A DNA stretch of 61,447 nucleotides, from assembly GCA_016285355.1 (NCBI GenBank), contig JAEEQP010000022.1:1-61447 (forward strand). The letters run 5' to 3'. Below are positions 17,997-27,910 of the stretch, in pieces. The translations under genes and the position numbers were made by a program. Under the pieces are notes generated by a model. It was not told where the DNA came from and searched no databases. It saw nothing but the letters and a program-made list of their open reading frames with translations. This stretch comes from Bacteroidales bacterium (lineage in GTDB: Bacteria; Bacteroidota; Bacteroidia; Bacteroidales; F082). The stretch's first letter is position 1. Each line of letters opens with the position of its first letter.

Positions 17997-18353
17997 TTAC
18001 AATTCTTTATCATAATCATCTACAAGACGATCAATTATCGGCTTCAGCTCAGGGATGTCGGTTTGAACCGTTTCCCATAGTTGGTCGGGACGGATTTTAT
18101 AGTAACCATGAACCAACACATGGCGCATCCGTTCTATATCATCCCAATTGACCTCATCGTGGGAATTTCTATACTCCTTTGTCAGCATATAAACAGCCTC
18201 TCCGATAATCTCAATATGCTTCACATAACCATAAAAGATGATGGGGTCGGACACCACTTCTTCCAACGTATGAGTGTCTTTGCGCGTCATCAGCACATCT
18301 ATCGCGTTCTGAATATGAAGCAATCGTTCCTTATCTCTAATTGTCTCTCTCAT
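17997..18353 (-). CDS. hepT: HepT-like RNase toxin (DUF86)
   Basis: 118 residues, all helical as expected for DUF86/HepT. The catalytic RX4HXY motif is visible as RHVLVHGYY at about residues 82-90. In characterised pairs HepT is an RNase neutralised by MntA, which transfers AMP groups to the Tyr of this motif. The gene overlaps mntA by 17 bases, the standard arrangement of this type VII toxin-antitoxin system. The motif appears intact. Confidence 0.88.
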   Translation of the reverse strand: MRETIRDKERLLHIQNAIDVLMTRKDTHTLEEVVSDPIIFYGYVKHIEIIGEAVYMLTKEYRNSHDEVNWDDIERMRHVLVHGYYKIRPDQLWETVQTDIPELKPIIDRLVDDYDKEL

Positions 18354-18636
18354 AGATTAGTATCTTATCGCGATTGGCAGTTTCTTCTGCAAAGGGGAGC
18401 AAACATCCCTCCTCCACAAGATCTACTTTTCGATGAAGTAACTTTTCAAGCACACCTATCAAGTGTGATATGTAGAGCAGCGAGATTTTGGCATTGTCAT
18501 CATATCTGACAAGGATATCGACATCGCTCTCCTCGGTGGCTTCGTCGCGAGAGTAAGAGCCAAACAACCACGCCTTTTCAACAGGTACAGTCCTGAAGAA
18601 TTCCGCTGTCTTTTTTGCTATTTGATTGGTGTTCAT
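18337..18636 (-). CDS. mntA: MntA-like minimal nucleotidyltransferase antitoxin
   Basis: 99 residues from ATG 18636; an in-frame extension to 18669 would overlap the tdh stop. The nucleotidyltransferase signature GSYSRDEATEESDVDILV (GSX10DXD) is complete, with a third acidic strand at KVDLVEEG. MntA adds AMP to the partner toxin HepT and so blocks it. It precedes hepT with a 17-base overlap and follows tdh by about 30 bases, so it may share transcription with the threonine genes. Confidence 0.87.
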   Translation of the reverse strand: MNTNQIAKKTAEFFRTVPVEKAWLFGSYSRDEATEESDVDILVRYDDNAKISLLYISHLIGVLEKLLHRKVDLVEEGCLLPFAEETANRDKILIYERDN

Positions 18637-18665
18637 ATCATATGTAATAGGTGTGCCTGATTTTA

Positions 18666-19613
18666 TCACAGCAACTTCTTCTTCAAAGTCTCAATCATAT
18701 CGACCGTCATCTTGTCGAGGTCGTACTTGGGATTCCAGCCCCATTCCTTACGGGCGCAGCTGTCGTCCATCTTGTTCGGCCAGCTGTCGGCAATGGCCTG
18801 ACGAATCGGGTCGAACTTGTACTCCATCTCGAAGTTCGGATAGTACTTCTTGATGGCATTGTAGATAATCTCTGGGTCAAAGCTCATGGCCGTCACATTG
18901 AACGAGTTGCGGTGCACCAGCTTGGTCGGGTCGGCTTCCATGATGTCGACCATAGCATCCAAAGCGTCGGGCATGTACATCATGTCCATGTAGGTGCCTT
19001 TGCTGATGGGGCAGTAGAACTTCTCGCCCTTCACGGCAGCGTAGTAAATCTCCACAGCATAGTCAGTAGTGCCACCACCAGGCAGGGTCAAGTTGGAAAT
19101 CAAACCCGGGAAACGGACGCTACGGGTGTCCACACCAAAGCGGGTGAAGTAATAGTCGCTCAGCAGCTCACCGGTCACCTTGGTTACACCATAGATAGTG
19201 TTCGGGCGCTGGATGGTGTCTTGAGGCGTATTGTCATGGGGTGTAGAAGCACCAAAAGCACCGATGGATGAAGGCGTGAAGACAGCGCAGTTGAAGATGC
19301 GGGCCGTCTCAAGGCAGTTTACCAACGAGCCAATGCCGACGTTCCAACCCAGCATGGGGTTCTTCTCAGCTGTAGCCGAAAGGATGGCAGCGAGGTTATA
19401 GATGGTGTCGATGTTGTAACGCTTCACCACCTCAACGATTTGCATAATCTGTGTCGAGTCGATTCTCTCAAAAGGACCGGTCTCGGCAATCTCACCAGTC
19501 AAAGGGCGAAGATCGCTCGCAACCACGTTTTCGTTTCCGTAAGTGCGGCGAAGCTTCTTCACCAATTCTGTTCCGATCTGTCCGCCGGAACCAATGATTA
19601 ATATCTTTTTCAT
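18666..19613 (-). CDS. tdh: L-threonine 3-dehydrogenase, short-chain epimerase type
   Basis: 315 residues. The Rossmann motif is GSGGQIGTELV at the start, NLAAILSATAEKNP follows near residue 73, and the catalytic YGVTKV (YxxxK) lies near 140. This extended short-chain dehydrogenase type, unlike the zinc-dependent enzyme, is the threonine dehydrogenase of Bacteroidetes. It oxidises L-threonine to 2-amino-3-ketobutyrate with NAD. The next enzyme, Kbl, is encoded immediately upstream, and palindrome copy C lies between them. Confidence 0.9.
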   Translation of the reverse strand: MKKILIIGSGGQIGTELVKKLRRTYGNENVVASDLRPLTGEIAETGPFERIDSTQIMQIVEVVKRYNIDTIYNLAAILSATAEKNPMLGWNVGIGSLVNCLETARIFNCAVFTPSSIGAFGASTPHDNTPQDTIQRPNTIYGVTKVTGELLSDYYFTRFGVDTRSVRFPGLISNLTLPGGGTTDYAVEIYYAAVKGEKFYCPISKGTYMDMMYMPDALDAMVDIMEADPTKLVHRNSFNVTAMSFDPEIIYNAIKKYYPNFEMEYKFDPIRQAIADSWPNKMDDSCARKEWGWNPKYDLDKMTVDMIETLKKKLL

Positions 19614-19631
19614 TGTATTATCAGTTTTATT

Positions 19632-19702
19632 GACGCGGGACTTCGGGACGCGGGACGCGAGACTTTGTTCGTCCCGTGTCTCGCAGTCTCGCGTCTGGAG
19701 TC
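19632..19702 (+). repeat. Imperfect palindrome, gac/gtc family, copy C
   Basis: About 71 bases between the kbl stop and the tdh start. The left side reads GACGCGGGACTTCGGGACGC and the right side CGTCCCGTGTCTCGCAGTCT and on to CGCGTC. It would form a hairpin within the kbl-tdh transcript. Confidence 0.8.
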
Positions 19703-19704
19703 AA

Positions 19705-20892
19705 TTACTTCAAAATTCCAAGTTCCTTTCCAATCTTCACGAAGGCGGCGATGCACTTGTCGAGGTGTTCACGCTCGTGAGCGGCACTCACCTGAACACG
19801 GATACGAGCTTGTCCCTTCGGCACCACAGGATAGTAGAATCCAGTGACGAAGATGCCTTCTTCCTGCAATTTGGCAGCGAACTTCTGCGACAGCGGGGCA
19901 TCGTAAAGCATCACGGCGCAGATGGCGGATTGTGAAGGCTTGCAGTCGAAGCCAGCCTCAGTCATCTTCTTGATGAAGTAGGCGGTGTTCTCATGCAGCT
20001 TGTCCTGCAAAGCGTTGGTTTCGCTCATCATCTCGAACATACGGATGCCAGCGGCCACGAGGCCCGGAGCCATCGAGTTGGAGAACAGATACGGACGGCT
20101 GCGCTGACGCAGCATGTCGATGATTTCCTTACGACCTGTAGTAAAGCCACCCATAGCACCACCAAAGGCCTTGCCAAGGGTACCAGTCAAAATTTCAATC
20201 TTACCACGGAGGTTGTAGTGTTCGGTGACACCACGACCTGTACGACCAACGACACCAGCGGAGTGGCTCTCGTCGACCATCACCATGGCGTTGTATTTCT
20301 GAGCCAGCTCATAAATCTTGTCAAGCGGGCAGACATTGCCGTCCATGGAGAACACACCGTCGGTGACGATGAGGCGGAAGCGGCACTTCTGAGCGTCTTG
20401 CAGTTGCTTCTCAAGGTCAGCCATGTCGGCATTGGCATAGCGGAAACGCTGGGCCTTGCAGAGGCGCACACCGTCGATGATGGAAGCATGGTTCAAAGCA
20501 TCGGAGATGATGGCATCATCTTGGCCGAGCAGTGGTTCAAACACACCACCGTTGGCATCGAAGCAAGCAGCGTAGAGAATGGTGTCTTCCGTGCCGAAGA
20601 ACTCAGCAATCTTGGCTTCCAACTTCTTGTGGAGGTCTTGGCAACCGCAGATGAAACGAACGGAGGCCATACCATATCCACGGGCGTCCATGCCGTCCTT
20701 GGCGGCTTGGATCAGTTCGGGATTGTCGGCGAGGCCGAGATAGTTGTTTGCGCAGAAGTTGAGACACACCTTGCCACCAACCATGATTTCAGCGCCCTGG
20801 GCACTTTCGATGATGCGTTCACGCTTATAAAGGCCATCGGCTTCAATCTGAGCCAATTCCTTTTTCAGATACTCTTGAAAATTAGCGTACAT
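19705..20892 (-). CDS. kbl: Glycine C-acetyltransferase (2-amino-3-ketobutyrate CoA ligase)
   Basis: 395 residues from ATG 20892; the long upstream extension in frame is non-coding. Motifs: NFCANNYLGLADNP near 45, the MVDESHSAGVVG motif near 205, and the PLP-lysine segment TGTLGKAFGGAMGG near 240. The enzyme cleaves 2-amino-3-ketobutyrate with CoA into glycine and acetyl-CoA, completing threonine breakdown begun by Tdh. It belongs to the same alpha-oxoamine synthase family as the serine palmitoyltransferase at 32970, but the neighbour tdh settles the function. Confidence 0.95.
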   Translation of the reverse strand: MYANFQEYLKKELAQIEADGLYKRERIIESAQGAEIMVGGKVCLNFCANNYLGLADNPELIQAAKDGMDARGYGMASVRFICGCQDLHKKLEAKIAEFFGTEDTILYAACFDANGGVFEPLLGQDDAIISDALNHASIIDGVRLCKAQRFRYANADMADLEKQLQDAQKCRFRLIVTDGVFSMDGNVCPLDKIYELAQKYNAMVMVDESHSAGVVGRTGRGVTEHYNLRGKIEILTGTLGKAFGGAMGGFTTGRKEIIDMLRQRSRPYLFSNSMAPGLVAAGIRMFEMMSETNALQDKLHENTAYFIKKMTEAGFDCKPSQSAICAVMLYDAPLSQKFAAKLQEEGIFVTGFYYPVVPKGQARIRVQVSAAHEREHLDKCIAAFVKIGKELGILK

Positions 20893-20929
20893 TTGATTTA
20901 AATTTAAAGGTTGTTTTTCTCTTTGGCCG

Positions 20930-20937
20930 CAAAGGTA
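20930..20937 (-). promoter_or_regulatory. Minus-7 box upstream of kbl
   Basis: The minus strand reads TACCTTTG, about 38 bases before the kbl ATG. Confidence 0.55.
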
Positions 20938-20982
20938 CGAAAAGGATTGATAAGTTGGAACGATTTTCTTGCAAAAAACAAC

Positions 20983-21020
20983 ATCAAAGGCGACCCGAAA
21001 ACAATCAGGTCGCCTTTGAT
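20983..21020 (-). terminator. Terminator of the V-ATPase operon
   Basis: A perfect 13-base stem (ATCAAAGGCGACC with GGTCGCCTTTGAT) and a 12-base loop. On the minus strand a T-rich stretch follows. It lies about 25 bases after the ntpK stop. Confidence 0.85.
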
Positions 21021-21044
21021 ACTCTAAATGGTCGTTCTTTCCAA

Positions 21045-21513
<469 letters not shown>

Positions 21514-21521
<8 letters not shown>

Positions 21522-23286
21522 GTAAAGGGTTGTATTTACGGCCTGCGCCTTCATAACCAGAGTTCTTGAAGAACTCAAGGAAGTTGAGTCGCAGGGGATG
21601 CACGAAGGCACCCAAGATACACATGGCGATGTTCAAGACATGACCAATGACCACGATGAGGATAAAGAATATCCAATTGATACCGCCGTCGCCCAAGGCC
21701 TGCACACCGATAGCATTGAAGGCCTCGCCGAGCTTGGCACCAGCCAAACCCAAGGCATACAGACGCAGGTAACTCAACACATCGCCGAGCAAACCAGTGA
21801 CCGTGTTGTAGGTCTCCCACAAACCCGAGCCCACATTGAGCAAGGGATTGCGGTGCAGGTCGTTGAGGAAGAAGATGCCCAAAGCCGACACACAGCCGAG
21901 GGCAATGACAATCCACTTCGTCAGCGTGTTGTCGATGACACCCATCAGGGCAAGACCACCCACGATGACACCGCCGACGATGAGCAAAGTCCAGCCCCAA
22001 GTGCCTAAAGAATTGGCGAAGCCATTTACCTTGGTGGTCTGGTAGGTCTTCACAATCAAGGCGAGACAAATGTGGACGATACCGACGAGTAACGCCAGCA
22101 CCATCGTGCCATCATAACCCGCAATTTGCGAGGGTAGCATGATGCTTTTCAAGCCTTCGGGGAGCCAGCTCCATTGGAGCATATCCATCGAGAAGAATGT
22201 GTGGAACAAGAATCCCACCACCGTTGTGGCGATGCCTAAGGTGACACCCAAGGGGGCGATGTTTCCCAACACTTTCTTCAAAGCAAGGCTGGCACCGATG
22301 AGCACCAGGCCATAGCCCATGTCGCCCATACAGAAAGCAAAGAACAGCATGAAGAAGATGGAGATAAACACCGTTGGGTCGAACTCGTTGTATTTGGGCC
22401 GGCCGTACATGTCGGTCAGCAACTCGAACATCGACACAAACTTGTTGTTCTTCAGCTTAATGGGCGGATTGTCGTCCACTTTGGCTTTGTCCACTAAATA
22501 GAGGACACTCTCCTTTTCCAGCATATCGTGCAAGGCAGGCTCGTTTTCGACAGGAGCAAAGCCTTCGAAAACCGTAATATAGTCCTCAGCAGCCTTCTCG
22601 CCCGAAGCATGCGCTAAATGCAGGTCAAGTTTCGACAGGGTCTTGTCCAACTCGGCTTGAATCACTGGTTCGTGCCACTTCAACTGCGCCAAGCGGTGCT
22701 CTTTCTCCTTCACCTGACCCTCCAATTCGGCAATCTGCTTCTCGATGGCGGCATAATCGCGGTCGGGAGCGGGCAGTTCCTTCATGGGGAAGTCGTAGTC
22801 GTCAGAATCGGAAACCACCACGAAATAGCTGTAGCCGCCGACGTTGGAAATCTCGCTCAGCGCGTATTGTTCCTTCCAAACGGGGTCAATGGCTTTTGCC
22901 TTGTAGAAGTGGAGTTTCAGTCCATTTTCCATGAGACGGTCGAAGCTCTTGGCATCGAACTGCCCCCAAGGCACCAACTCGTCGGCATCCTTGCGGAGTT
23001 GCGGCAGCTGAGCCTCGATAGTTTCCTTCTCGCGCACCGTTTCCATCACCTCCACGGCAAAGTCGGTAGGCTTTTGACCTGGGTCGTCGGCCTTCTCAAC
23101 TGCCTTGAGCGATGACAAAGCCTTGCGATAAACCTCAGCGCGCGCCGACAACTTCTCCGACTTGTCGTCGATAGGCTTCGTCGAGCGCGTGATGTCTACC
23201 ACGCCCACCGATTGCAACTTCTCCAAGAAGGCATCGGCGTCGCCACTCATGAGGATGAAATCATATTTCGTCATTTCAGTTACCAT
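21514..23286 (-). CDS. ntpI: V-type ATPase subunit I
   Basis: 590 residues. The N-terminal half is soluble and coiled (about 1-300), forming the peripheral stator arm. The C-terminal half has seven or eight membrane helices. The conserved Arg needed for ion translocation is in LSYLRLYALGLAGAKLG near residue 485. Subunit I corresponds to eukaryotic subunit a and carries ions to and from the K ring. Its start overlaps the end of ntpD by 11 bases, indicating coupled translation. Confidence 0.94.
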
Positions 23287-23887
23287 GTTCTGCCTCCTCT
23301 TCTTCCATGTGTTTGTTTTTCACGATTTTCTGAGATGCTTTGTCAAGGTTCTCCGCATCTTCCATGTATCGCTTAATCTTACGTATGGCTTCGTTATAGC
23401 CAGGAATTTGCACCTTCTCGTAAAGGTTGACTTTCTGTGTGGTCTTTTTCCGTTGGTAATCCAAAACGCGGCTCACCTCGGTATAAACCTCCGACTCGAT
23501 GCCCAACTGTGCCAGATTTTTCAAGATTTGCACGCCGTCGGCATACCAAATCGGTTTGGTGAAAAGGTTGATGTCCTTCACGTCGAAGAGCACCTCCTCC
23601 AAAGCCGGCGTAGGCACACCCGCAATCTTGACGGTCTTCAGTTTCACATCGGTCACGGAAATCAGTCCTGGCTCAAATTCATTCCAAAGCCGGGCCATGT
23701 ACTCATACGATTTGAGTTCGGCCTCTAACTGTGCGACAAGGCTCTCCGAATGCTGCTTGGCTTTCTTCACCTCAAGACGCAGGGCACTCTCCTTGCTCTT
23801 CAGCGTGGGCAGGGCGCGGGTACGCGTCTTGAGCTGCTTGTTCAGCTCGTTCAGCGAAGTCTTGTTATATTGAAATTTGATGGCCAT
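23276..23887 (-). CDS. ntpD: V-type ATPase subunit D
   Basis: 203 residues. The start (QYNKTSLNELNKQLKTR then LKSKESALRLEVK) is typical of subunit D, and the protein is mainly two long coiled-coil helices. Subunit D is the central rotor shaft linking the A3B3 head to the K ring. The ATG follows the apparent end of a small ORF by two bases, and its own end overlaps ntpI. Confidence 0.92.
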   Translation of the reverse strand: MAIKFQYNKTSLNELNKQLKTRTRALPTLKSKESALRLEVKKAKQHSESLVAQLEAELKSYEYMARLWNEFEPGLISVTDVKLKTVKIAGVPTPALEEVLFDVKDINLFTKPIWYADGVQILKNLAQLGIESEVYTEVSRVLDYQRKKTTQKVNLYEKVQIPGYNEAIRKIKRYMEDAENLDKASQKIVKNKHMEEEEAEHGN

Positions 23888-23889
23888 GA

Positions 23890-24079
23890 TTATTCTTTAG
23901 AAGTTATAACGCCTATTATACTTGATTTGAGTTCCTCAGATTCTTTTTTTCGTTCCTCAAGTCTTTTACTTTTTTTCTTCTATCTTTTTCTTCTTTTTGG
24001 AATTCTTAGATGATCCCAATGCAAGACCTAACGATATCCCACTTAGAACCCCGATTATATAATACAACAAAGCACTCAT
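23890..24079 (-). CDS. Small membrane/coiled-coil ORF between ntpB and ntpD, probably frameshifted
   Basis: ATG at 24077-24079 overlaps the ntpB stop as ATGA. The plain frame gives 37 residues: a membrane helix (LLYYIIGVLSGISLGLALG), then a Lys-rich tail, stopping at 23966-23968. A +1 shift within the AAAAAAAG run at about 23969-23976 would continue as SKRLEERKKESEELKSSIIG and end at 23890-23892, two bases before the ntpD ATG, giving about 62 residues. The exact fit to both neighbours argues that the longer form is real. It could be a programmed shift, a recent indel or a sequence error. No homologue is recognised. Confidence 0.5.
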
Positions 24080-25395
24080 TGTTTCCAGTATTTCTGAATC
24101 AGACTTTCCTTCAGACCTGTCTCTGCCTTAGTGAAATACTTGCCAAACAACTCCCAAGCGGTGTCAAGCATCTCTGTAATCGGGATGTTGACATCGATGG
24201 CCAGCAATCTTGTGGCGTATTCCTTGGCATAATCGAGACAGCGCAAATCGTAGTCGCTCAGGTCGAAGCCGTTTTCCAACTTAGTCTTAGCATTGGAAGC
24301 GTCAGCGTACAAACGAACTGAGGTATTCATCACGGCGCTATGGTCCTCGCGGGTCTTCTTATTCTGCACATGTTGTTTCAGACGTGACAACGATCGGAAC
24401 GGGTCCACAATGACCTTGCCCGAATCGGGGTCGGCACGGAGGAACAGCTGTCCCTCGGTGATGTAACCTGTATTGTCAGGAATGGCGTGCGTGATGTCGC
24501 CGTCGTTCAAGGTCGTCACTGCAATGATGGTAATGGAACCGCCCGAAGGAAGTTGCACGGCCTTCTCGTAAATCTTGGCCAAGTCTGAGTAAAGCGAGCC
24601 AGGCATGGAGTCCTTGGAAGGAATCTGGTCCATACGGTTACTCACGATACTCAGAGCGTCAGCGTACAAAGTCATGTCAGTGAGCAGCACCAGCACCTTC
24701 TCATTCTTATCGACAGCGAAATATTCCGCCGCAGTCAGAGCCATGTCGGGAACCAACAGACGCTCGACAGGCGGTTGGTCGGTGGTGTTCACGAAACTCA
24801 CAATCTTATGCAAGGCACCTGCACTCTCAAACTCGTTCTTGAAGAACAAGTAGTCGTCGTTGGTCAAACCCATGCCGCCAAGGATAATCTTATCCACATC
24901 GGCGCGGAGAGCCACCATGCTCATCACCTTATTATAAGGCTGGTCGGGGTCGGCGAAGAAAGGAATCTTCTGGCCTGAGACCAACGTGTTGTTCAAGTCG
25001 ATGCCAGCGATACCTGTTGGAATCAGCTCTGAAGGCATACGACGTTTGTAAGGGTTCACCGAAGGACCACCGATTTGGCGTTTCTCGCCCTCCACAGCCG
25101 GACCGCCGTCGATAGGCTCGCCGTAAGCGTTGAAGAAACGGCCGGCGAGATCGTCGCTCACATTCAAAGTGGGCGGTTCACCGAAGAAGGTCACTTCAGC
25201 ATTGGTCGGGATGTTCTCTGTGCCACCAAACACCTGCAAGGTGACGCTGTTGTCCTTGATTTTCACCACCTGCGCCAAACGACCAGCCACAAAGGCCAGT
25301 TCATCGTTGGTCACGCCTTGTGCCTCAAGGGTCACGGTGGCCTTGGTGATGGCACTCAGCTTCGTATAGATGCGTTGAAAGGCTTTCTCACTCAT
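24076..25395 (-). CDS. ntpB: V-type ATPase subunit B
   Basis: 439 residues, normal length. B subunits form the non-catalytic part of the A3B3 head and lack a working P-loop, as here. Recognisable segments are GRFFNAYGEPIDGGPA, the SELIPTGIAGIDLNNTLV motif, and QIPSKDSMPGSLYSDLA. Its start overlaps the end of ntpA by 8 bases, and its stop overlaps the small ORF by 4 bases, so translation of this block is coupled. Confidence 0.96.
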   Translation of the reverse strand: MSEKAFQRIYTKLSAITKATVTLEAQGVTNDELAFVAGRLAQVVKIKDNSVTLQVFGGTENIPTNAEVTFFGEPPTLNVSDDLAGRFFNAYGEPIDGGPAVEGEKRQIGGPSVNPYKRRMPSELIPTGIAGIDLNNTLVSGQKIPFFADPDQPYNKVMSMVALRADVDKIILGGMGLTNDDYLFFKNEFESAGALHKIVSFVNTTDQPPVERLLVPDMALTAAEYFAVDKNEKVLVLLTDMTLYADALSIVSNRMDQIPSKDSMPGSLYSDLAKIYEKAVQLPSGGSITIIAVTTLNDGDITHAIPDNTGYITEGQLFLRADPDSGKVIVDPFRSLSRLKQHVQNKKTREDHSAVMNTSVRLYADASNAKTKLENGFDLSDYDLRCLDYAKEYATRLLAIDVNIPITEMLDTAWELFGKYFTKAETGLKESLIQKYWKQ

Positions 25396-27136
25396 GTTTC
25401 AGTTCCTCCTTAAGCTGGTTCAAATATTTGTTGAATTGTCCCGACTCGTATTCCGAGTAGTTCATCTGGCGGCAGATGTTGATCAGGCCCTTGAAATAGG
25501 TCATGCACTCCTCGAAGTTGTCGAACTTAAAGCTGCGGTCGCAAATCTCAAGCATCAAGTCGAGCATGAACTTCTGGCGTTCGAGCGGAGAGCAACCGTC
25601 GATATTGTCGAAAGCGTCTTGCTGGAGTATCACATAGTCAATGAGTTCCGACTTCCAGTATTGCTCGTGGTACGACATCGGCACGCCGTCGTCGCCCAAG
25701 ATGTTGATTTGCTCGTAAGCATCCTTACCTTTTCTAATAATGTATTTCGTCTTCGTCACCTTATCGACCCAACCTTTTTCAATCTTCTCATCTAAATACT
25801 CGATGATTTCAGGATATTCGAGGTATTTCGAGTAGGAATCCACAGGGTCGACGGCAGGGTAACGTTTCTTGTCAGCGCGGTTCTGCGAGAGGCCATAGAA
25901 GCAACGTGCGGCTTTCTTGGTGCTCTCGGTGACAGGCTCCTTCAGATTACCACCAGCAGGCGACACCGTTCCAATGAAGGTGATGGAGCCCGACTGGCCG
26001 TTGTTGAGTTTCACATAACCCGCACGCGCATAGAAATTGGAGATGATGGCCGAGAGGTCCATGGGGAAACCATCCTGACCGGGCAACTCTTCCAAACGGT
26101 TACTCATCTCACGCAAGGCTTGCGCCCAACGTGAAGTGGAGTCGGCAAGCAACAAGACCTTCATGCCCATAGCGCGGTAGTACTCACCGAGGGTCATGGC
26201 AGTGTAGACGGAAGCCTCACGAGCCGCGACCGGCATGTTGGAGGTGTTGCAGATGATGATGGTACGCTCCATCAGGCTACGACCGGTGTGTTTGTCCTTC
26301 AGTTCGGGGAACTCGGTGAAGATTTCCACGACCTCGTTGGCACGCTCACCGCAGGCCGCCATGATGATGATATCGGCGTCGGCTTGCTCGGCGAGGGCAT
26401 GTTGCAGCACGGTCTTACCGCAACCGAAAGGTCCTGGGATAAAGCCTGTGCCGCCTTCCGCGATGGGATTCAAAGTGTCAATGGTGCGCACACCAGTTTC
26501 CATCACTTTGAAAGGACGAGGTTTTTCGGCATAGCCGCCCACAGCCACCTTCACAGGCCATTTCTGGGTCATCGTCACCTTCACTTCCTCGCCATCAGCG
26601 TTGGTCAATGTGGCGATGGTGTCCGTAATTTTGTATTGTCCAGCGGCAGCGACATTCTTCACGGTGTACGTCCCTTTGAAATTGAACGGCACCATGATTT
26701 TGTGGGGCAGCCAGCCTTCCTTGACTTCGCCTAACCAGTCGGCAGCAACAACCTGTTGTCCAGCCTTGGCGATAGGCGTGAAGTCCCAAAGTTTTTCTTC
26801 ATCGAGGGCCTTGGTGTATTCACCACGTTTCAGAAACACCCCTGTCATGGTGGCGAGGTTGTTCTGCAGGCCGTCGAAGTTGCTCGAAAGCAGACCAGGT
26901 CCCAAGGTCACCTCAAGCATGTAGCCTTGGAATTCGACCTTGTCGCCGATTTGGAGGCCGCGAGTGCTCTCAAACACCTGCACGGAGGCCTTGTTCCCAT
27001 TCACCTTGATGACCTCTGCCATCAGCTTGGTACCAGCCAAATCGATGAAGCAGATTTCATTCTGTGCCACAGGGCCGTCCACCTCCACGGTGACCAGGTT
27101 TGCAATAATTCCTGTAACTTTTCCTGTTGTATTCAT
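25388..27136 (-). CDS. ntpA: V-type ATPase catalytic subunit A
   Basis: 582 residues. The P-loop GPFGCGKTVLQHALAEQ lies near residue 230 and the catalytic acid region CGERANEVVEIFTEFPEL near 255. The extra insertion typical of A subunits (about 115-190) is present. Subunit A hydrolyses or makes ATP in the A3B3 head. In most Bacteroidales the gene directly follows DUF2764; here the SatD-like/DUF3307 pair intervenes. The 54-base gap upstream is an AT-rich repeat. Confidence 0.97.
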   Translation of the reverse strand: MNTTGKVTGIIANLVTVEVDGPVAQNEICFIDLAGTKLMAEVIKVNGNKASVQVFESTRGLQIGDKVEFQGYMLEVTLGPGLLSSNFDGLQNNLATMTGVFLKRGEYTKALDEEKLWDFTPIAKAGQQVVAADWLGEVKEGWLPHKIMVPFNFKGTYTVKNVAAAGQYKITDTIATLTNADGEEVKVTMTQKWPVKVAVGGYAEKPRPFKVMETGVRTIDTLNPIAEGGTGFIPGPFGCGKTVLQHALAEQADADIIIMAACGERANEVVEIFTEFPELKDKHTGRSLMERTIIICNTSNMPVAAREASVYTAMTLGEYYRAMGMKVLLLADSTSRWAQALREMSNRLEELPGQDGFPMDLSAIISNFYARAGYVKLNNGQSGSITFIGTVSPAGGNLKEPVTESTKKAARCFYGLSQNRADKKRYPAVDPVDSYSKYLEYPEIIEYLDEKIEKGWVDKVTKTKYIIRKGKDAYEQINILGDDGVPMSYHEQYWKSELIDYVILQQDAFDNIDGCSPLERQKFMLDLMLEICDRSFKFDNFEECMTYFKGLINICRQMNYSEYESGQFNKYLNQLKEELKHE

Positions 27137-27190
27137 AATTTAAAATTCAATATTCAAAATTCAAAGATTTGATATTTAAGATTTTATGAT
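27137..27190. repeat. AT-rich short tandem repeat upstream of ntpA
   Basis: Degenerate TTCAAAA/TTTAAGA-type units fill the gap between the DUF3307 gene and ntpA. Same type as 21479, 38690 and 47884. Confidence 0.6.
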
Positions 27191-27910
27191 TCAATTGATT
27201 ATATTTGATTCTATCAACAATTTCACGACAACTCCCAACAAAATGGCAATGCCAAAACTCAACAACGTACCCACCAACACATATTCAGACTTCACCGTAT
27301 CGGTCTCCTTAAACCTCAACAAAGACTTGGCGGCCAAAAGGAAGCCAATGGCTTCGTATTGTTCCAGCATGACAAAGACCAGCGTAAGCATCCTTTCCAC
27401 ATTGCCGATGACATGACCTGCATTGGGCAGACTTTGATTTTCATCACCCCCATTCGGGACGGAAATTTGAGCATCCTTGAAAATGGCTTGGATGAAAAAA
27501 TTGGCCGGACGAAGGCAAAATACGAACGCCACAATCCACAACAACACCTGTGTTTCGGGCAACCATGATGAGCACGAGGCTTCACCTATATTATTAAAGG
27601 CGATAACCACTCCAACGATAACCGCTAAATGCAGCAACTGGTCATAGAAAAACACACCTCTTTTGTGCTTGAAAACCGACTTCAAGCCATCAATCACAAG
27701 ATGCAGCCCCGCGATAAGCAACGCTGCCCACCAATAGCCCACATTCAAGGAAAACAGCCACGCACAAGCAAAGGTAATCAACGCATGAATGTACAAATAC
27801 CTCGACTTGAACGCATTGTCAGCCTTGTTCTTGCAGGAAGTTTCCGTCTGCAAGTAGAAGTCGCTGAGCAAATGCGCCAAAAGTTGCAATATGAGGAGTT
27901 TGGCTATCAT
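27191..27910 (-). CDS. DUF3307 polytopic membrane protein
   Basis: 239 residues from ATG 27910, whose ATGA overlaps the stop of the SatD-like gene; the longer frame to 27964 lies inside that gene. About six membrane helices. Conserved-looking His and Asp residues lie in the helices: H13 and D17 in LAHLLSDFYLQ, H70 and D74 in HLVIDGLK, and D90/H94 in YDQLLH. Such paired His/Asp could bind metal, as in YdjM-type membrane proteins. DUF3307 genes are commonly paired with SatD-like genes, but function is unknown. Here the pair interrupts the V-ATPase operon. Confidence 0.82.
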   Translation of the reverse strand: MIAKLLILQLLAHLLSDFYLQTETSCKNKADNAFKSRYLYIHALITFACAWLFSLNVGYWWAALLIAGLHLVIDGLKSVFKHKRGVFFYDQLLHLAVIVGVVIAFNNIGEASCSSWLPETQVLLWIVAFVFCLRPANFFIQAIFKDAQISVPNGGDENQSLPNAGHVIGNVERMLTLVFVMLEQYEAIGFLLAAKSLLRFKETDTVKSEYVLVGTLLSFGIAILLGVVVKLLIESNIIN

